Positions 53,375-64,000 of a stretch of DNA of 64,000 nt are shown in pieces. The stretch lies in NCBI GenBank assembly GCA_030762935.1, contig CM060892.1, forward strand, positions 88,462,327 to 88,526,326, given 5' to 3'. This DNA is from Hymenopus coronatus (Eukaryota > Arthropoda > Insecta > Mantodea > Hymenopodidae). Position 1 is the first letter of the stretch. The number at the start of each line of letters is the position of its first letter. The notes under the pieces are model-generated. The model had not been told where the DNA came from. It did no database searches and was given only the letters and a program-made list of their open reading frames with translations. Position numbers and translations under genes: made by a program.

Positions 53375-54150
53375 CGTTCACATAACTAGATAACTATGTA
53401 GTCTCCAACCAGTTTTAATTTCTAACTTATTCTTCAATCTAATTCACGTTAATTAAGATAGAGAAAAATAAAACTCGTTTTAAAGTAGAAGAGCAGGCTT
53501 AAGCAACAGTCAAAATTTTCACAGCCGGTCGGCATGTCAATATTCAGAAGTTCCTTTTTCTTCGCCTGCCCAGGATAAAAAAAGGTATATAAAGACATCC
53601 AAATTGATAAAAATATGAGAAGATAAAAATGAAAGAAAATTAAGTAGTATTTCTTAAATATTTAACTTCATACAAAATCTATTTAACACAAATTGTGTAC
53701 TTTAGCAAGATTTACAATTTGTGTGCAATATTTTGTCTTTTTCTTACAGTTTATTGGATATATAACTGTCATTCAGAATAAAAATGATGCCAGAAATATT
53801 CTAAAAAAAAAGTTCAAAAGATACAATTTATTTGTTTTAAAATGTCTTATACATCTTAGTATTTTAATAAAAATCTTTAGAGCTATTTTTGAGAAAATAC
53901 AAATTTTTTGAGGAGGATTTTCTGACATCTTTACGCGAGATCCTTTGAAAACGCTGAACTTAAAAAGTAAGGTAGGTTTTAATTGAATTTTCGTTTTTGA
54001 GCTATGCTATATTCACCGACACATTGACTCAAAAACCTTTTTTAAAAAGTGTTTTCTTTGTATTCAGGGGGTACTTAAAAATATTTTTTGCAGGATAATT
54101 CGGAATCAGAATTTTTACACTCCTTTTATAGATATTATAATTGAGTAAAG
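53375..54150 (+). mobile_element. R1 repeat, diverged, third of a tandem run
   Basis: Begins CTACGTTCACATAACTAGAT and carries TTCAATCTAATTCACGTTAA, the TTCTTACAGTTTATTGG block near 53745 and a GGGGGTACTTAAAAA block near 54066. Its 3' hairpin is not clear. The approximately 280 bases before it (53098-53374) hold a partial duplicate of an R1 start near 53107. Confidence 0.7.
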
Positions 54151-54284
54151 AATATAAAAGAAAAAAATGTTATATTTCAAAAAATCTTTGTAGTTTTCAT
54201 ACAAAACTAAAATGGAGAAAGTCTAGGAAATACCAACAAAAATAGCTAACATATTATATAAAATAAATAGTATATTTAAATGTG

Positions 54285-54450
54285 TTACGAACGTTGGTAC
54301 TAAACAGCTATCTCATCTACTTACACAAAATTATAAAAGTAGTTCAATCAGAATAAGAAGAACTTCAAAGTTTATTCCCAGAGAACTCAAATACACATTT
54401 TAGTTGGCCATGCAAATGTTTTGATTATATGGAATTTTAATAAAAATAAG
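54285..54450 (+). mobile_element. R1 repeat fragment, middle part
   Basis: Contains AATAAGAAGAACTTCAAAGT, CTCAAATACACATTTTAGTT and GGAATTTTAATAAAAATAAG. Both R1 ends are missing. Confidence 0.6.
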
Positions 54451-54499
54451 TTAACAAATAAAGCATATCTCTATACTTTCATACGACGTCGTTTTGAAC

Positions 54500-54565
54500 C
54501 ATGCCTGATAACAACAGACATATAGACCAAAAAGAGAGAGACAACAGACAGACAGACGGACAGAT

Positions 54566-54600
<35 letters not shown>

Positions 54601-54604
54601 AAGA
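54500..54604. repeat. GA/CAGA-rich low-complexity tract
   Basis: ACAGACAGACGGACAGATAG is followed by about 14 GA units. The frame at 54501-54758 starts here and is spurious. Confidence 0.85.
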
Positions 54605-55319
54605 GTGCGAGTCTGCGTGGGAAAAATGTATTATAAAATGCCATTTAAAGGTGTCTTTATTTTCGGTAAAACGTATTATTTCGAATTCTTGGTGGAAATA
54701 TTATATATTACATTATTCATTCATTTTCTACTTATTTCTTGCTCTCCAAATACTGTAAATCAAGTTAAAAGTGTCATCGCCTGCAAATATTTTATGAAAC
54801 ATTTAAGACATTTTATTGGTCCTTCAGTTTTCTTATTCTTGTGATATTTTAATAAATACCTTTAAACTCACTTTGAAGGAAATAATAAACGAAAAGCGAG
54901 AAACTTTGTATATCTTAGTATACTATGAATCGAGTAACAATTTTTTGTGTTTATCTACAGATAATTTAGGTACAAGATTTTGCATGTTCTAATTTTAGTG
55001 TTGCAAATATGCTGTTCACTCAATGGAACTGTCTTATCTTTTCATGCAATTGTTCACATAATCTGCATATCTCATGTAATTGTGCTACTGACAGTTATAG
55101 GAATGCAGAGTGTGATAAAGTGTTATTTCACTCTGATGGTATTTGGTTACTACGTCTTAAATTTGTGTGTGTCCTCATTGTGTAGGCACACTAAAATAAT
55201 TGCTGATTAACTATTTCTGTGATAACCAGCATGTTGGTTTGTTAATGCTGGTAAAAGTATTTTTAATTAAAATATGATTTGTAAATTTTCCATCTCTGTG
55301 ACCTTGAGATGTCTATATT
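54605..55319. other. Unrecognised AT-rich sequence
   Basis: Open frames at 54605-54844 and 54980-55210 give hydrophobic but motif-free products of the kind expected from T-rich DNA. There is no repeat match. Confidence 0.45.
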
Positions 55320-55495
55320 AAAGAGGTCCCGAGTTCCAATCTTGGCTAGGGTGAGTTATCTGGATAAAATTTTTCCGGGGTAGTTTTCCGAAAAGAACAA
55401 TGTCGAGTGATTTAAAATCTCGAAATAATTTCACCCATTTCATTTATTCATCGTCCTATATGAGCTATCAGGTTAAACGACAGTAAGCTATAGGT
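55320..55495 (+). mobile_element. SINE family B, head-truncated
   Basis: Begins at the B-box region (GGTCCCGAGTTCCAATCTTG) and continues with GGGTGAGTTATCTGGATAAA and TCATCGTCCTATATGAGC to GGTTAAACGACAGTAAGCTA. It is the most diverged family B copy in the window. Confidence 0.7.
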
Positions 55496-55555
55496 CATTC
55501 AAAATATTAATGACACCCTGATTAATATTACGATGATATAAATAAAAATAACAAA

Positions 55556-56207
55556 AATATGATACATTCACACGACTTTCTCTACCCTCTATTATTTTAA
55601 TTGTGGGTTACAATTTTTCTCACGAAAGTTTATTTTTCTATCTACATCATTTTAATCGAGATAAGTCTTTGCAAAATACCTATTTTACATACTTTATTCT
55701 TGATACAAAGGAGCATCAATAGTGAAATATTTAAGAACTGGACGCTACATGCTGGTCTTAACCTTTCATACTGTTCAAAACACGAAAAACAACTGAAAAT
55801 CGAATGGAATTTAAAGAAGTATTGAACAAATGGTAGCATTATCAACGGATATTTCGGAAATATGTCATGCTAACTAAAGTTATTTGAAATAACTTCTGTG
55901 ATTTAAAGATCTATGCATTTTTGTGAAGTATGGTTTTGCCTATCGCTTAATGACTGTCATAGTGAGGATAGGGGATATATTATTAACAATCTTCGTTTTG
56001 GATCTTTGGAAAATATTTACTTTAGTTTAGTATTTATAAGACTTTTTATTTTTGAGTTGTGTTGACAAGACACACGACACGGTTTTCCTAAAATCCTTTC
56101 TTTATATTTCGTCAGTCTTAAACGTGTATTTCTGGCAAAATCTCGTCTAGATGGAATAAAATAATTCCTCTACTTACTGTAAGCACGTAATAGAGAAATT
56201 AAACATT
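55556..56207 (+). mobile_element. R1 repeat, diverged, internally deleted
   Basis: Starts GATACATTCACACGACTTTC and ends GTAATAGAGAAATTAAA. Two internal deletions shorten it to about 650 bases. The CTCTA/TAGAG outer stem persists near 56168-56196. Confidence 0.75.
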
Positions 56208-59200
56208 TAGGGCACTTAATAGATCCTTAGTAAAAACGTTATTTGGGGCTTTTGCAATTAAACTTTAAAAAAGTATAAAACTTTGTATACGAAAAAGATT
56301 TACCTCTATTAAAAATATTACAATAATCTGATAAAATGTACAAATGAAATTCCTAATTTTTCAAGAGTATGGGTACACCGCGTAGTTCTGTAAAGAGAGT
56401 ATACGAAAAATAATTTCAAAGCCTTGTTATTAAGGCCACTAATCACTATTTAATGAGTATTTTGTGCTATTTTAAATCCTATATACAGCTTTTAATTTTA
56501 TTATCTGCCGAAATTCCTTTTTACCCCATGCTGCGATTTTTAATTTAGGATCTAATGGCATGGGAGATTAAAATATTTTAAATTCACGTAAATCATTCAT
56601 GTGGCTGTTAGAGCGTTTATATGAGGAATTTAATTTTAAAGCATGTATTGTGTACCCAGTTTTCTTAGCAATGGGATATTAAATAGGTGTACCATAGCAC
56701 AATACTCCACATCCCAGGCGGCGAATGCCGTTAATCGAGATTAGCTAATATTAGATTATATCTTCCGGTTGTCATACGCATCTATGATTCAGATTTGAGT
56801 TGGCTTTTTATTAATAAATTATGATGCTTTGTTAAATTTATAACTTACGTGGTAGTGATATTATATGATGTGTTATACTGTCATTTGTATGGTAGAATTT
56901 ATCACTGATTTTGATTATCCCACATAAACGAGGAATAGATTAATCGTGGTAAAATACAAGATTAAAGAATATACTCACGTTTAAATTAGCACTTTTAGTT
57001 CTTTTCAAAGCTTCGCACATCAGTAACTAAAGCTTATATGATATCAAATTCATTTATATACTTATTTATTTCTAGCGTTACCTTGACTCAATTTACCCTC
57101 ACCATTAAACCTTTACCAAAAATAACTAAACTACCCATACATAGCATTTTACATGGCATATCAACTATATAGTAGAAGTTGCCCACACATCTGGCGCAAA
57201 TTGTCTCATACTGTTTTAATGAAGTTTGCTTCACATAGTGGTTCAGAAGAATATAATGTTAACATTCAACTTGAATTAATCTAAACTTTAAATCAAGTGT
57301 TGAATAATGCTCTAATTTGATTACTGAAATTCCTAAAATGTTCCTACCAGCGATATGACATCTTTTAAATCTCTATTTTATTAAAGTTCTCAGCTAATAG
57401 ACGTAAAACCTGTGCTAAACTGAGGTGTGGATAACTGAATTTCACTCTGTCAAAGACAATTTGCTTCTATAAAATTTTTTTCAGTTATATTGTTTACTAA
57501 ATGTTTGATGCCCTTCCGACATAATTCAGCAATGCCCGATAAGTACAAAGAAAAGTACATTTTATCATAGGCTACATAAAATCTTTGAGAAACACAAACA
57601 CGTAAACACTTTTCGGGGAACCTTACTGTCATATAAATAGATAACTGAGCAGATAAAAATATATTGTATAGTAACTTCAATTATATGTAAAATACCAAAC
57701 AATTGGCGGTAATACTAATTCATCCAAAGAATAAAAGGGATTTTAGATTCAATAGAGAGAGCTTAACTGCTTTTGGGAAGTATATTAAATAAATTATGTT
57801 TATCTCAAAATACTTTTTAATAGTACTTGAAGTTAATTCTCATGTGATGATCATAAATTTCATATAATAATATTCTATGTCTACTTTTCTTAGGAGTGAA
57901 ACACAAAAAATGATATCAGGTTAAAATATTCATCTTAATAAATAAATAAATAAGTAACACCACACAAAATTCTAATTCTATAACAAACGTAGTTTCTTAG
58001 CTAAAGTATAGTTGCCCAAAAATATGCATAACTCAAACAGATATGGATTTTTACTTACAAGATTATTAATAATAATAATATACAATACATATATTTTAGA
58101 ACACTTAACATAAATATATTTTTATTTATTTTGGCGACATAATTATTATGTGAGTATGAACCAAGATTGGGTTCAAAATTCCTAGAAGTTTTGTGTAGAT
58201 TCAGTTTCAAAAGCAAGACTACAGATACGAGTATAAGTCGGTGGTGCAATAAATTTATAATGGTAATTTTAAAGGAAATATAACGTGATCCAGAAAGCCC
58301 AAAATAAAATTAAGGCCGGAAACAAAATATAAACATGTCATATTACTACACGAATTAAATACTGTGTTTCAGATCGTAAGCACAGAAAAATGCTGTATAA
58401 CGTTATTTAAACAAACATGAAATAAATGTGAGTAAGATCAATTACAGTCCCGTTTTCTCTCTTAAGATTAACATCTTGAAATGGTCTGAGATGTTTTCAT
58501 AAGTAATGCCAGGTATGTTTCGAATTTATCTGTTGTAATACTAATTTCAAATTGGATTTATCAAAACTCTCCATCAAAAAAACATAAAAAGTTATGTAAA
58601 TAATATCCACTTTCTTACTTATGTTGTTTAAACAAATCTCCATTGTATCAAGAATCGGATCAATTTGTGCTAAATACATGAACAATCAAATGTGATACGG
58701 AATACTAGTCAGTGCTATCTAAAAACAACTTAATCACAAAAAATGCAAACCATATTAAGAAGATAATTTATTTGGAACTTGACATATTTATTGATTAAAG
58801 CACAACTAAATAACGTAACCCGTATTTGGCCGATCTTTTAGGCATTGCTACATATTACAGGTAAAACGCGGCTTAATACGTGATTAAATATGAGCCGAGT
58901 AAAAGAAATAGTCATTTTAGAGCTTTTTTTATAGGTTAGGAACATCAGATATAAATATTACAGGTTGACAACACCAAAAGTACTTTCATAGACCACATTA
59001 TTAAATTGAGTATAAAGGCTTAACTTACAACAGTTTATACAGTAGTTTAAATGTCTAAGCAAATGATACATTATTATCCATGCATTTATTTATAATTTGG
59101 AACGGAAACTCAGAATTAACATAGCTCTGGAGGCCTCATGAGTCTTACAAGCCTGATAAATATGCATAGATACATAAATAGTGACATTTTCAATCAGGTG

Positions 59201-59337
59201 TGTAATTAAATAACTTATCTTAACATATAATTTTAGCAAAAACCTCATTTCCTTGCAGGATTGCTATCCTATAATAAAATAGATTACGCATATTACGACT
59301 ACGTCTTATTACTTTTCTACTTAGTAAAAGATGCATA
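56208..59337. other. Long R1-free AT-rich block, no gene recognised
   Basis: This is 3.1 kb without R1 or a recognisable SINE head. At 56690-56780 there is a less AT-rich patch with GCGGCGAATGCCGTTAATCG and several TAATC/GATTA cores. The minus frames at 57450-57680, 58055-58249 and 58497-58685 lack motifs. It is either host-unique intergenic DNA or repeats too old to see. Confidence 0.45.
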
Positions 59338-60168
59338 GATAGAGTAGATTATGCACTCCAATAAAAATTAGACCCGGAGATTTTACGGAAAATTTTCATC
59401 TTAGGGTCCCCTCTATCTATTTTAGAAAAACGTCTCTGTGTATGTGTGTGTATTTTTGCGTGTCTATGAAAAATGACCCAAAAACGAAAAGTAGGTAAAA
59501 TACTAAACTTGGTATTTAAGTTTAGTATCTTCCAAGGATGTGAAATGAGGAATATTCCCACGCCCAAACTACTCTTTACATGGAACATTTTTCGAAAATT
59601 ATGATTTTTCTCAAAAGTGACTAACGATTTTGATTAAATATACCTATCGTATATTAAGTTATATGGATGAAAAATATAGTTTACTATTTGAAATTTCTGG
59701 GAATAATATCTGAAGATCCTTCTGAATAAATTTTACTAAATTTTTCATACCTGGTAAACGGTAAGAAATATACAAAAGCTTGCTACCCAAAGAATGCACA
59801 TCTGGTAAATACACAATTAAAGCTATTTACATTTTTTTTTGTGAAGTTGGCTATATCCGAGATCACATTTTTATTGCTTTTAGTTTTAAATTACTAAAAG
59901 GTTTTCTCATGCGGAAATTTGTGAACTCCTGATCATAAAAAGAAACCAATTTCAACCACATGGCAACCAGCTTTTAAACGATTTCATAATCGATTTACCT
60001 TAGCGTATTCTTTTGTTTTCCATTTCCGTAAAACGAAGGAATTAATAACACCATTTATCCAAAGTTTTAACTCAATTAGCATAATGAGATAGAAGAATAA
60101 GCTTATTAACAATACTTTGTTACACAAATGTAGAGAAAGTCATGTGAATGGAAGACATCCGTGTTTTT
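59338..60168 (-). mobile_element. R1 repeat, nearly full-length minus copy
   Basis: The hairpin is eroded (AGATAGAGTAGATTATGCACT). A GTGTGTATTTTTGCGTG tract lies near 59445. The 5' end CATGTGAATGGAAGACATCCG is intact. The 79-codon minus frame (59349-59588) is R1-derived. Confidence 0.88.
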
Positions 60169-60484
60169 TTTAATATAAATTACCTCTATAAAGTTCACTG
60201 CCTTACTATCAACAATTTTATCTAATTCAAAATAATATTGAAAACTAATAATTGCAGCCGAATATATGTTTCTAATATCACGGAATACTAGTAAGAAGCA
60301 CTTTTCACGTTCAGATATTTTTAATCTTTTTCATATATATATATAAAAGAAAAAGTTGAATTTTATGTATCTGTATTAACATTTCCATATTAAATAACTA
60401 TTTTATATGTAAATAATTTGGATACGTTCAATTTCTCCCCCTTTTGACTTGTCCTCTTTCTAATGCTCACGAAAATCCGAAGTT
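60169..60484. other. Unrecognised AT-rich spacer
   Basis: No feature was identified. Confidence 0.5.
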
Positions 60485-60682
60485 GCCGGTCCCCATGGCC
60501 ACGCTCGCTAAAGCGTCTCGCTTTGGTGCTTCGTGGGCAGGGGATCGTGGGTTCGAGTCCCGCCTTGGGCATGGGTGTTATATGTTTGTGCAATGTGTAC
60601 ATGTTTGTAAAAGAAACAGTAAAACCAGTAGGGATACAGTACCGGAGTCCTGATCAGACTCCGTTACTGTTTATAAAAAAAA
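60485..60682 (+). mobile_element. tRNA-derived SINE, family A, full copy
   Basis: A head from GCCGGTCCCCATGGCCACGC, the A-box region CTCGCTAAAGCGTCTCGC, and the B box GTGGGTTCGAGTCCCGCC (about 60548-60565). The body has TTGGGCATGGGTGTTATATG and a short inverted segment CGGAGTCCTGATCAGACTCCG, and the copy ends in nine A at about 60674-60682. The frames at 60444-60653 and 60463-60831 cross it and are not genes. Confidence 0.88.
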
Positions 60683-61916
60683 AGTTTGTGAAAAGGTCGG
60701 GCGTATTAACGATGCGCAGGAATGAATGCGCCAGATTTGTAGGCAATTTGTCTGACAGACTAGAGCTGCATGGTGACACAACTAAGGGGCTTACACTGTC
60801 AACGCTTCTTCGTTCTGAACAAACGCTTTAGCAGTACATAAAACAGCGGAGTTGTCAACGCTGATAAAAAGTTTTGGCACCGTTCGCGACGGCATATGTT
60901 CCAAACCAGTACTTTGGCAACATTGGTCGCTGTCCAGTGTTAATGAATTTGCCCTTTAATTTTAACGTACAAATGTAAAACTGTTGCATTTCATTTGCTG
61001 ATCTCTCACGTTAAATATTTTAGGCCCTAAACTGTGTTTGAACTTGCAAAAACATATTAAACTGATTATAGGCAGTCAAAAGATCCAAAATAATAAAAGT
61101 ACAAAATCATCCTAAACAATTACTACTTTTAAGTTAATTATTTATCAACTCCGCAACAACTTTATTTATAAAGTACATTCATAATAAAATATCTTAAAAC
61201 TCAACTTAACATTATTCATCACATTTTTATATAGCTACACATTCGTTTACTAAATTGTTTTAACAATCTTATAACAGCTTTTTGTACTGTTCATTTTGAC
61301 AGTAAATGCTAAGAAAATATTAAAAATAAGATGATAATATCCTTGAAATGTAACGCCCTATTTCTATTAAATGTAGAGCAACTGTTTTTTACTTCAAAAT
61401 GCTTAACTAGAATAACAGAGGAAAACTATACTACTAACAAATTAATAACTTAAGGGTGTATAAAAGAGGTTAAAAATCTAAATAAAATAAGTATTTCCAC
61501 TCCAGTTAAAAACCACAACCCATAATATCAATGATATCTTAATTTAAAAGAGTTCAAATAAAACATACGATAATTTTAACAGTTGTTATATTGTAGTTAA
61601 AAAGTCCGTCACAAAGTAAAACGGAATTAAGTGGCATTTTATTTATTGTTTATTTGCGGTATTACTGGATAATCTTACTGAGATTTATAATTATAATGTT
61701 ATAAATATCCAGTTAACATCGTTAGAGTAACCCAAAAGTAGGTGTAAAATATCTTACCGAATTTTAAATGTGATAAGAAACAAAAACTGATGAGATGAAT
61801 AGTCTGAAAACTAAACCAGAAACAAAACATCGGGTTACTTTCATTCTTGTTTCAAAGTCATTAAATTAATCTTCAATGTAAAATACATTGAGCATCGATA
61901 AAACACGGATTTCATT
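60683..61916. other. R1-free sequence, no gene recognised
   Basis: A moderately GC patch at 60690-60950 (GTTGTCAACGCTGATAAAAA) has no match elsewhere in the window. It is AT-rich afterwards. Confidence 0.45.
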
Positions 61917-61985
61917 TGTTATTATTATTATTACTCTTACTATTATTATTATTATTATTATATTATTATCATTATTATTATTATA
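61917..61985. repeat. (ATT)n microsatellite
   Basis: An interrupted ATT repeat about 70 bases long. Confidence 0.95.
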
Positions 61986-63604
61986 TCGTTAAGAAATAAT
62001 TTTCACAAGTATACGATAATCTAATACATTCCATTTGCAGATTCTAAAATGGAATATGTTTGTTTACGCCCAATTTGGTTTAAAATAATTTGGAATAGTT
62101 ATGTTCGACGATGCTGCTATACAATTCTGTTTCACTCCTCCTATACTTTGATTGCGATATCAAAAACGCTGAGTGCGAGAGGTTGATAAATTCTAGTTTT
62201 GGGAAATGTGGTTTAAGATAAAAAGAATTTCCTGTGGTCGAAGTATTTTGATTCCTCCTAGTTCAGTTTTCTCCATTAAAGTTAAATTCTGCGATAAATA
62301 AAAAAGCCGTAATTGTTTCTTTCCCGCTTTTACCAAAATAGTATATAATGTATAAATTGTTTAAGAATATACAGTATACGATATCATAAATGCAAATAGA
62401 ATAACACACATCCACACCTTTTAAAGTCAAATAATTTACATATTTTATTTCCAGAGGTTTGTTAACACGGAAATTATTTATTAAAGTGATTTATAATGTA
62501 TGTATATTGTTTCAGTAACGGATTATATCTATGATCCATTTTTACCAAAATGTTAAAGGAATGTTGATATTAAATGATTTTACGTTGTTTCCTTTGTTTC
62601 CAACTGTACCTTTGTGCTCACAAAACTTTATTGAATGCTAGAAGAATTTTTAAAAGCAAAATATTGTCCATATTAAATAAATAACAAAATCTTCTGCATT
62701 TATATTTGCACCTGCAGTACATAGGAAAGCTTGATATAGTAAATTATACAGTGAAATCATAATTTAATGTTTGAAACTAACGCAAATGAACAGAAGAATC
62801 TAGCCGCTGAAGAAGAATTTAAGAACTCCATTATGATTATTCCTGGTTATAAGATTAGTATATTCATATTTAATAGAAATTAACAATTGCCAAAACTGTA
62901 GACATTTCTCAAAATTTGGAAATGTTACAATATTTATATGTTGGTGTTACTATTTTAAAGTTTATTAATTAATGTATATTTCTAAACGATATCAAAAAAT
63001 TGCAGAAGACACTTGAAACATTTGTAAACAGTATGTGCAGATATACATTAATACGGGTAAATATTTAAATTGTTTATTCGGTATTTTCCAGAATGTAACT
63101 GTTTTAAGTTAATGCGAGACTGTCAGTTTTAGTATATCAAATTCTTTTATAGGGTTGTTCAAAGTACTCGAGTTCAAGAATTACTAAGGAAAATAAAACT
63201 TTTAATTACATTAAGGTATTATTCTGTATTTACTTGTTTACTATACCTAGTTAATGTCAGGAAATGGTATTTGATATCTAACAAGGAATACAAAAGCTTA
63301 TAACAAGCGCTTTATTGTTTTGGGTGGTAATTATATTCAGATATTTAATACATTTATTGGAAGAAGTTGAAATTTTTGGTATGAATAAATAAGTATTTAT
63401 ATTATTATTTAACAAAAGTATTAATACATCGATGATAGTGTTTATTAACATGAATTTATAGCCTAAAAGCTACTTTTTAATTTTACTTTAATCTAAACGA
63501 TACGCTGCTTGCAGATTATTAATTGTATATTTTACACACTATAATGTTTATTATGTGTATACTAATTTAATAATTGGTAATACGTTACAGTATAATAATA
63601 TACA
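61986..63604. other. R1-free very AT-rich sequence
   Basis: About 1.6 kb in which I recognise no gene and no repeat family. Confidence 0.5.
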
Positions 63605-63765
63605 CAACCAGAAAATTCAAGATATACATGTCTTATCATTTGCCATAAAATGTAAATATACGGTGTATTAATCAATATCGCTACAGCCATTTTTAAGAAA
63701 AACATTATTTTCGAAAAGTGTTACAAGTAAAGGACAGTTTGGGGAGGGAGACTTTCTTGAAAATC
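63605..63765 (+). mobile_element. R1 repeat fragment, middle part
   Basis: AGAAAATTCAAGATATACAT, ATCGCTACAGCCATTTTTAA and AGTTTGGGGAGGGAGACTTT are three successive R1 blocks. Both ends are missing. Confidence 0.8.
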
Positions 63766-64000
63766 TGTGGCTTTTATTTCTATAATATTATCACTAGGCA
63801 TTATCTGATGAACTTTTACTATCAGACCTGGTGAATAGGTGAGCGAAGCGGCAAATTTGGACCAAATAACGAGTGAAAGATCTCTCGGTTATGAACACAG
63901 ATAGTTACAATAATAATAGTAATAATAATAATAATAAAACTCCATCATAAATTAGTCATCTAAAGATTAGATGTGAAGCTTCCGCTTTGGCCTACAGCTG
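63766..64000. other. Unrecognised end of window with short (AAT)n
   Basis: A short (AAT)n lies at about 63909-63938. The last 40 bases are less AT-rich. No feature was identified. Confidence 0.45.

Noticed and set aside
54501..54758. 85-codon frame starting in the GA-rich tract
   Set aside because: Arg/Glu repeats come from the microsatellite and the rest is T-rich hydrophobic chance coding.

Overview
This window is AT-rich animal nuclear DNA, and I find no intact host gene in it. The transposase and reverse-transcriptase relics (a mariner relative, other IS630/Tc1-mariner fragments, two lineages of non-LTR retrotransposon) and the many tRNA-headed SINEs fit a repeat-rich arthropod genome. 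The species cannot be told from the sequence. All base percentages and similarities below are judged by eye.

The dominant component is one dispersed repeat, called R1 here. A full copy is about 880-930 bp. I find about 37 whole or partial copies on both strands, adding up to roughly 24 kb, or about 38 percent of the window. R1 starts TCTGATGTG, ends AGAGAAAGTAAAA, has a CA/TG-rich tract in its last third, and has a palindrome (core ACTATGTACATAGT) about 10-40 bases from its 3' end. A 12-base block near the 5' end (ACTTTCTCTATA) recurs inverted next to the 3' hairpin. Copies occur singly, in head-to-tail runs (305-2470, 13690-15655 on minus, 30635-34025, 35451-36680, 51755-54150) and as foldbacks (5404-6137, 16505-17040, 48290-49378). 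No R1 copy encodes a recognisable transposase. The structure recalls non-autonomous rolling-circle elements of the Helentron/HINE (DINE-1-like) kind, but that assignment is an inference.

A second element, R2 (about 600-640 bp without insertions, terminal inverted repeat core CTAGAGCTCGGT), is present at 8844-9719, interrupted by a SINE, and at 27755-29348, interrupted by an R1 copy plus a SINE. A third shared element, X, links 17965-18600 with 37430-38362. At least ten tRNA-headed SINE families are present. Three insertions have perfect 10-12 bp target-site duplications (3908-4156, 18247-18512, 30397-30493).

Protein-coding relics are: a 5'-truncated non-LTR retrotransposon inserted inside an R1 copy (31993-33677); the zinc-knuckle end of a second non-LTR lineage (19560-19850, minus); and three decayed transposase fragments between 37.0 and 39.1 kb, the last a clear D34D mariner whose third catalytic Asp codon has become Val.

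The R1-poor blocks are roughly 39.5-41.7, 42.5-43.4, 56.2-59.3 and 60.7-63.6 kb. A CpG-rich patch with a CRE-like site and homeodomain/POU-like motifs lies at 40.6-40.9 kb and is the best candidate for host regulatory DNA. The layout suggests an intergenic region or a very long intron colonised in layers: R2 before R1, and R1 before the LINE and several SINEs.
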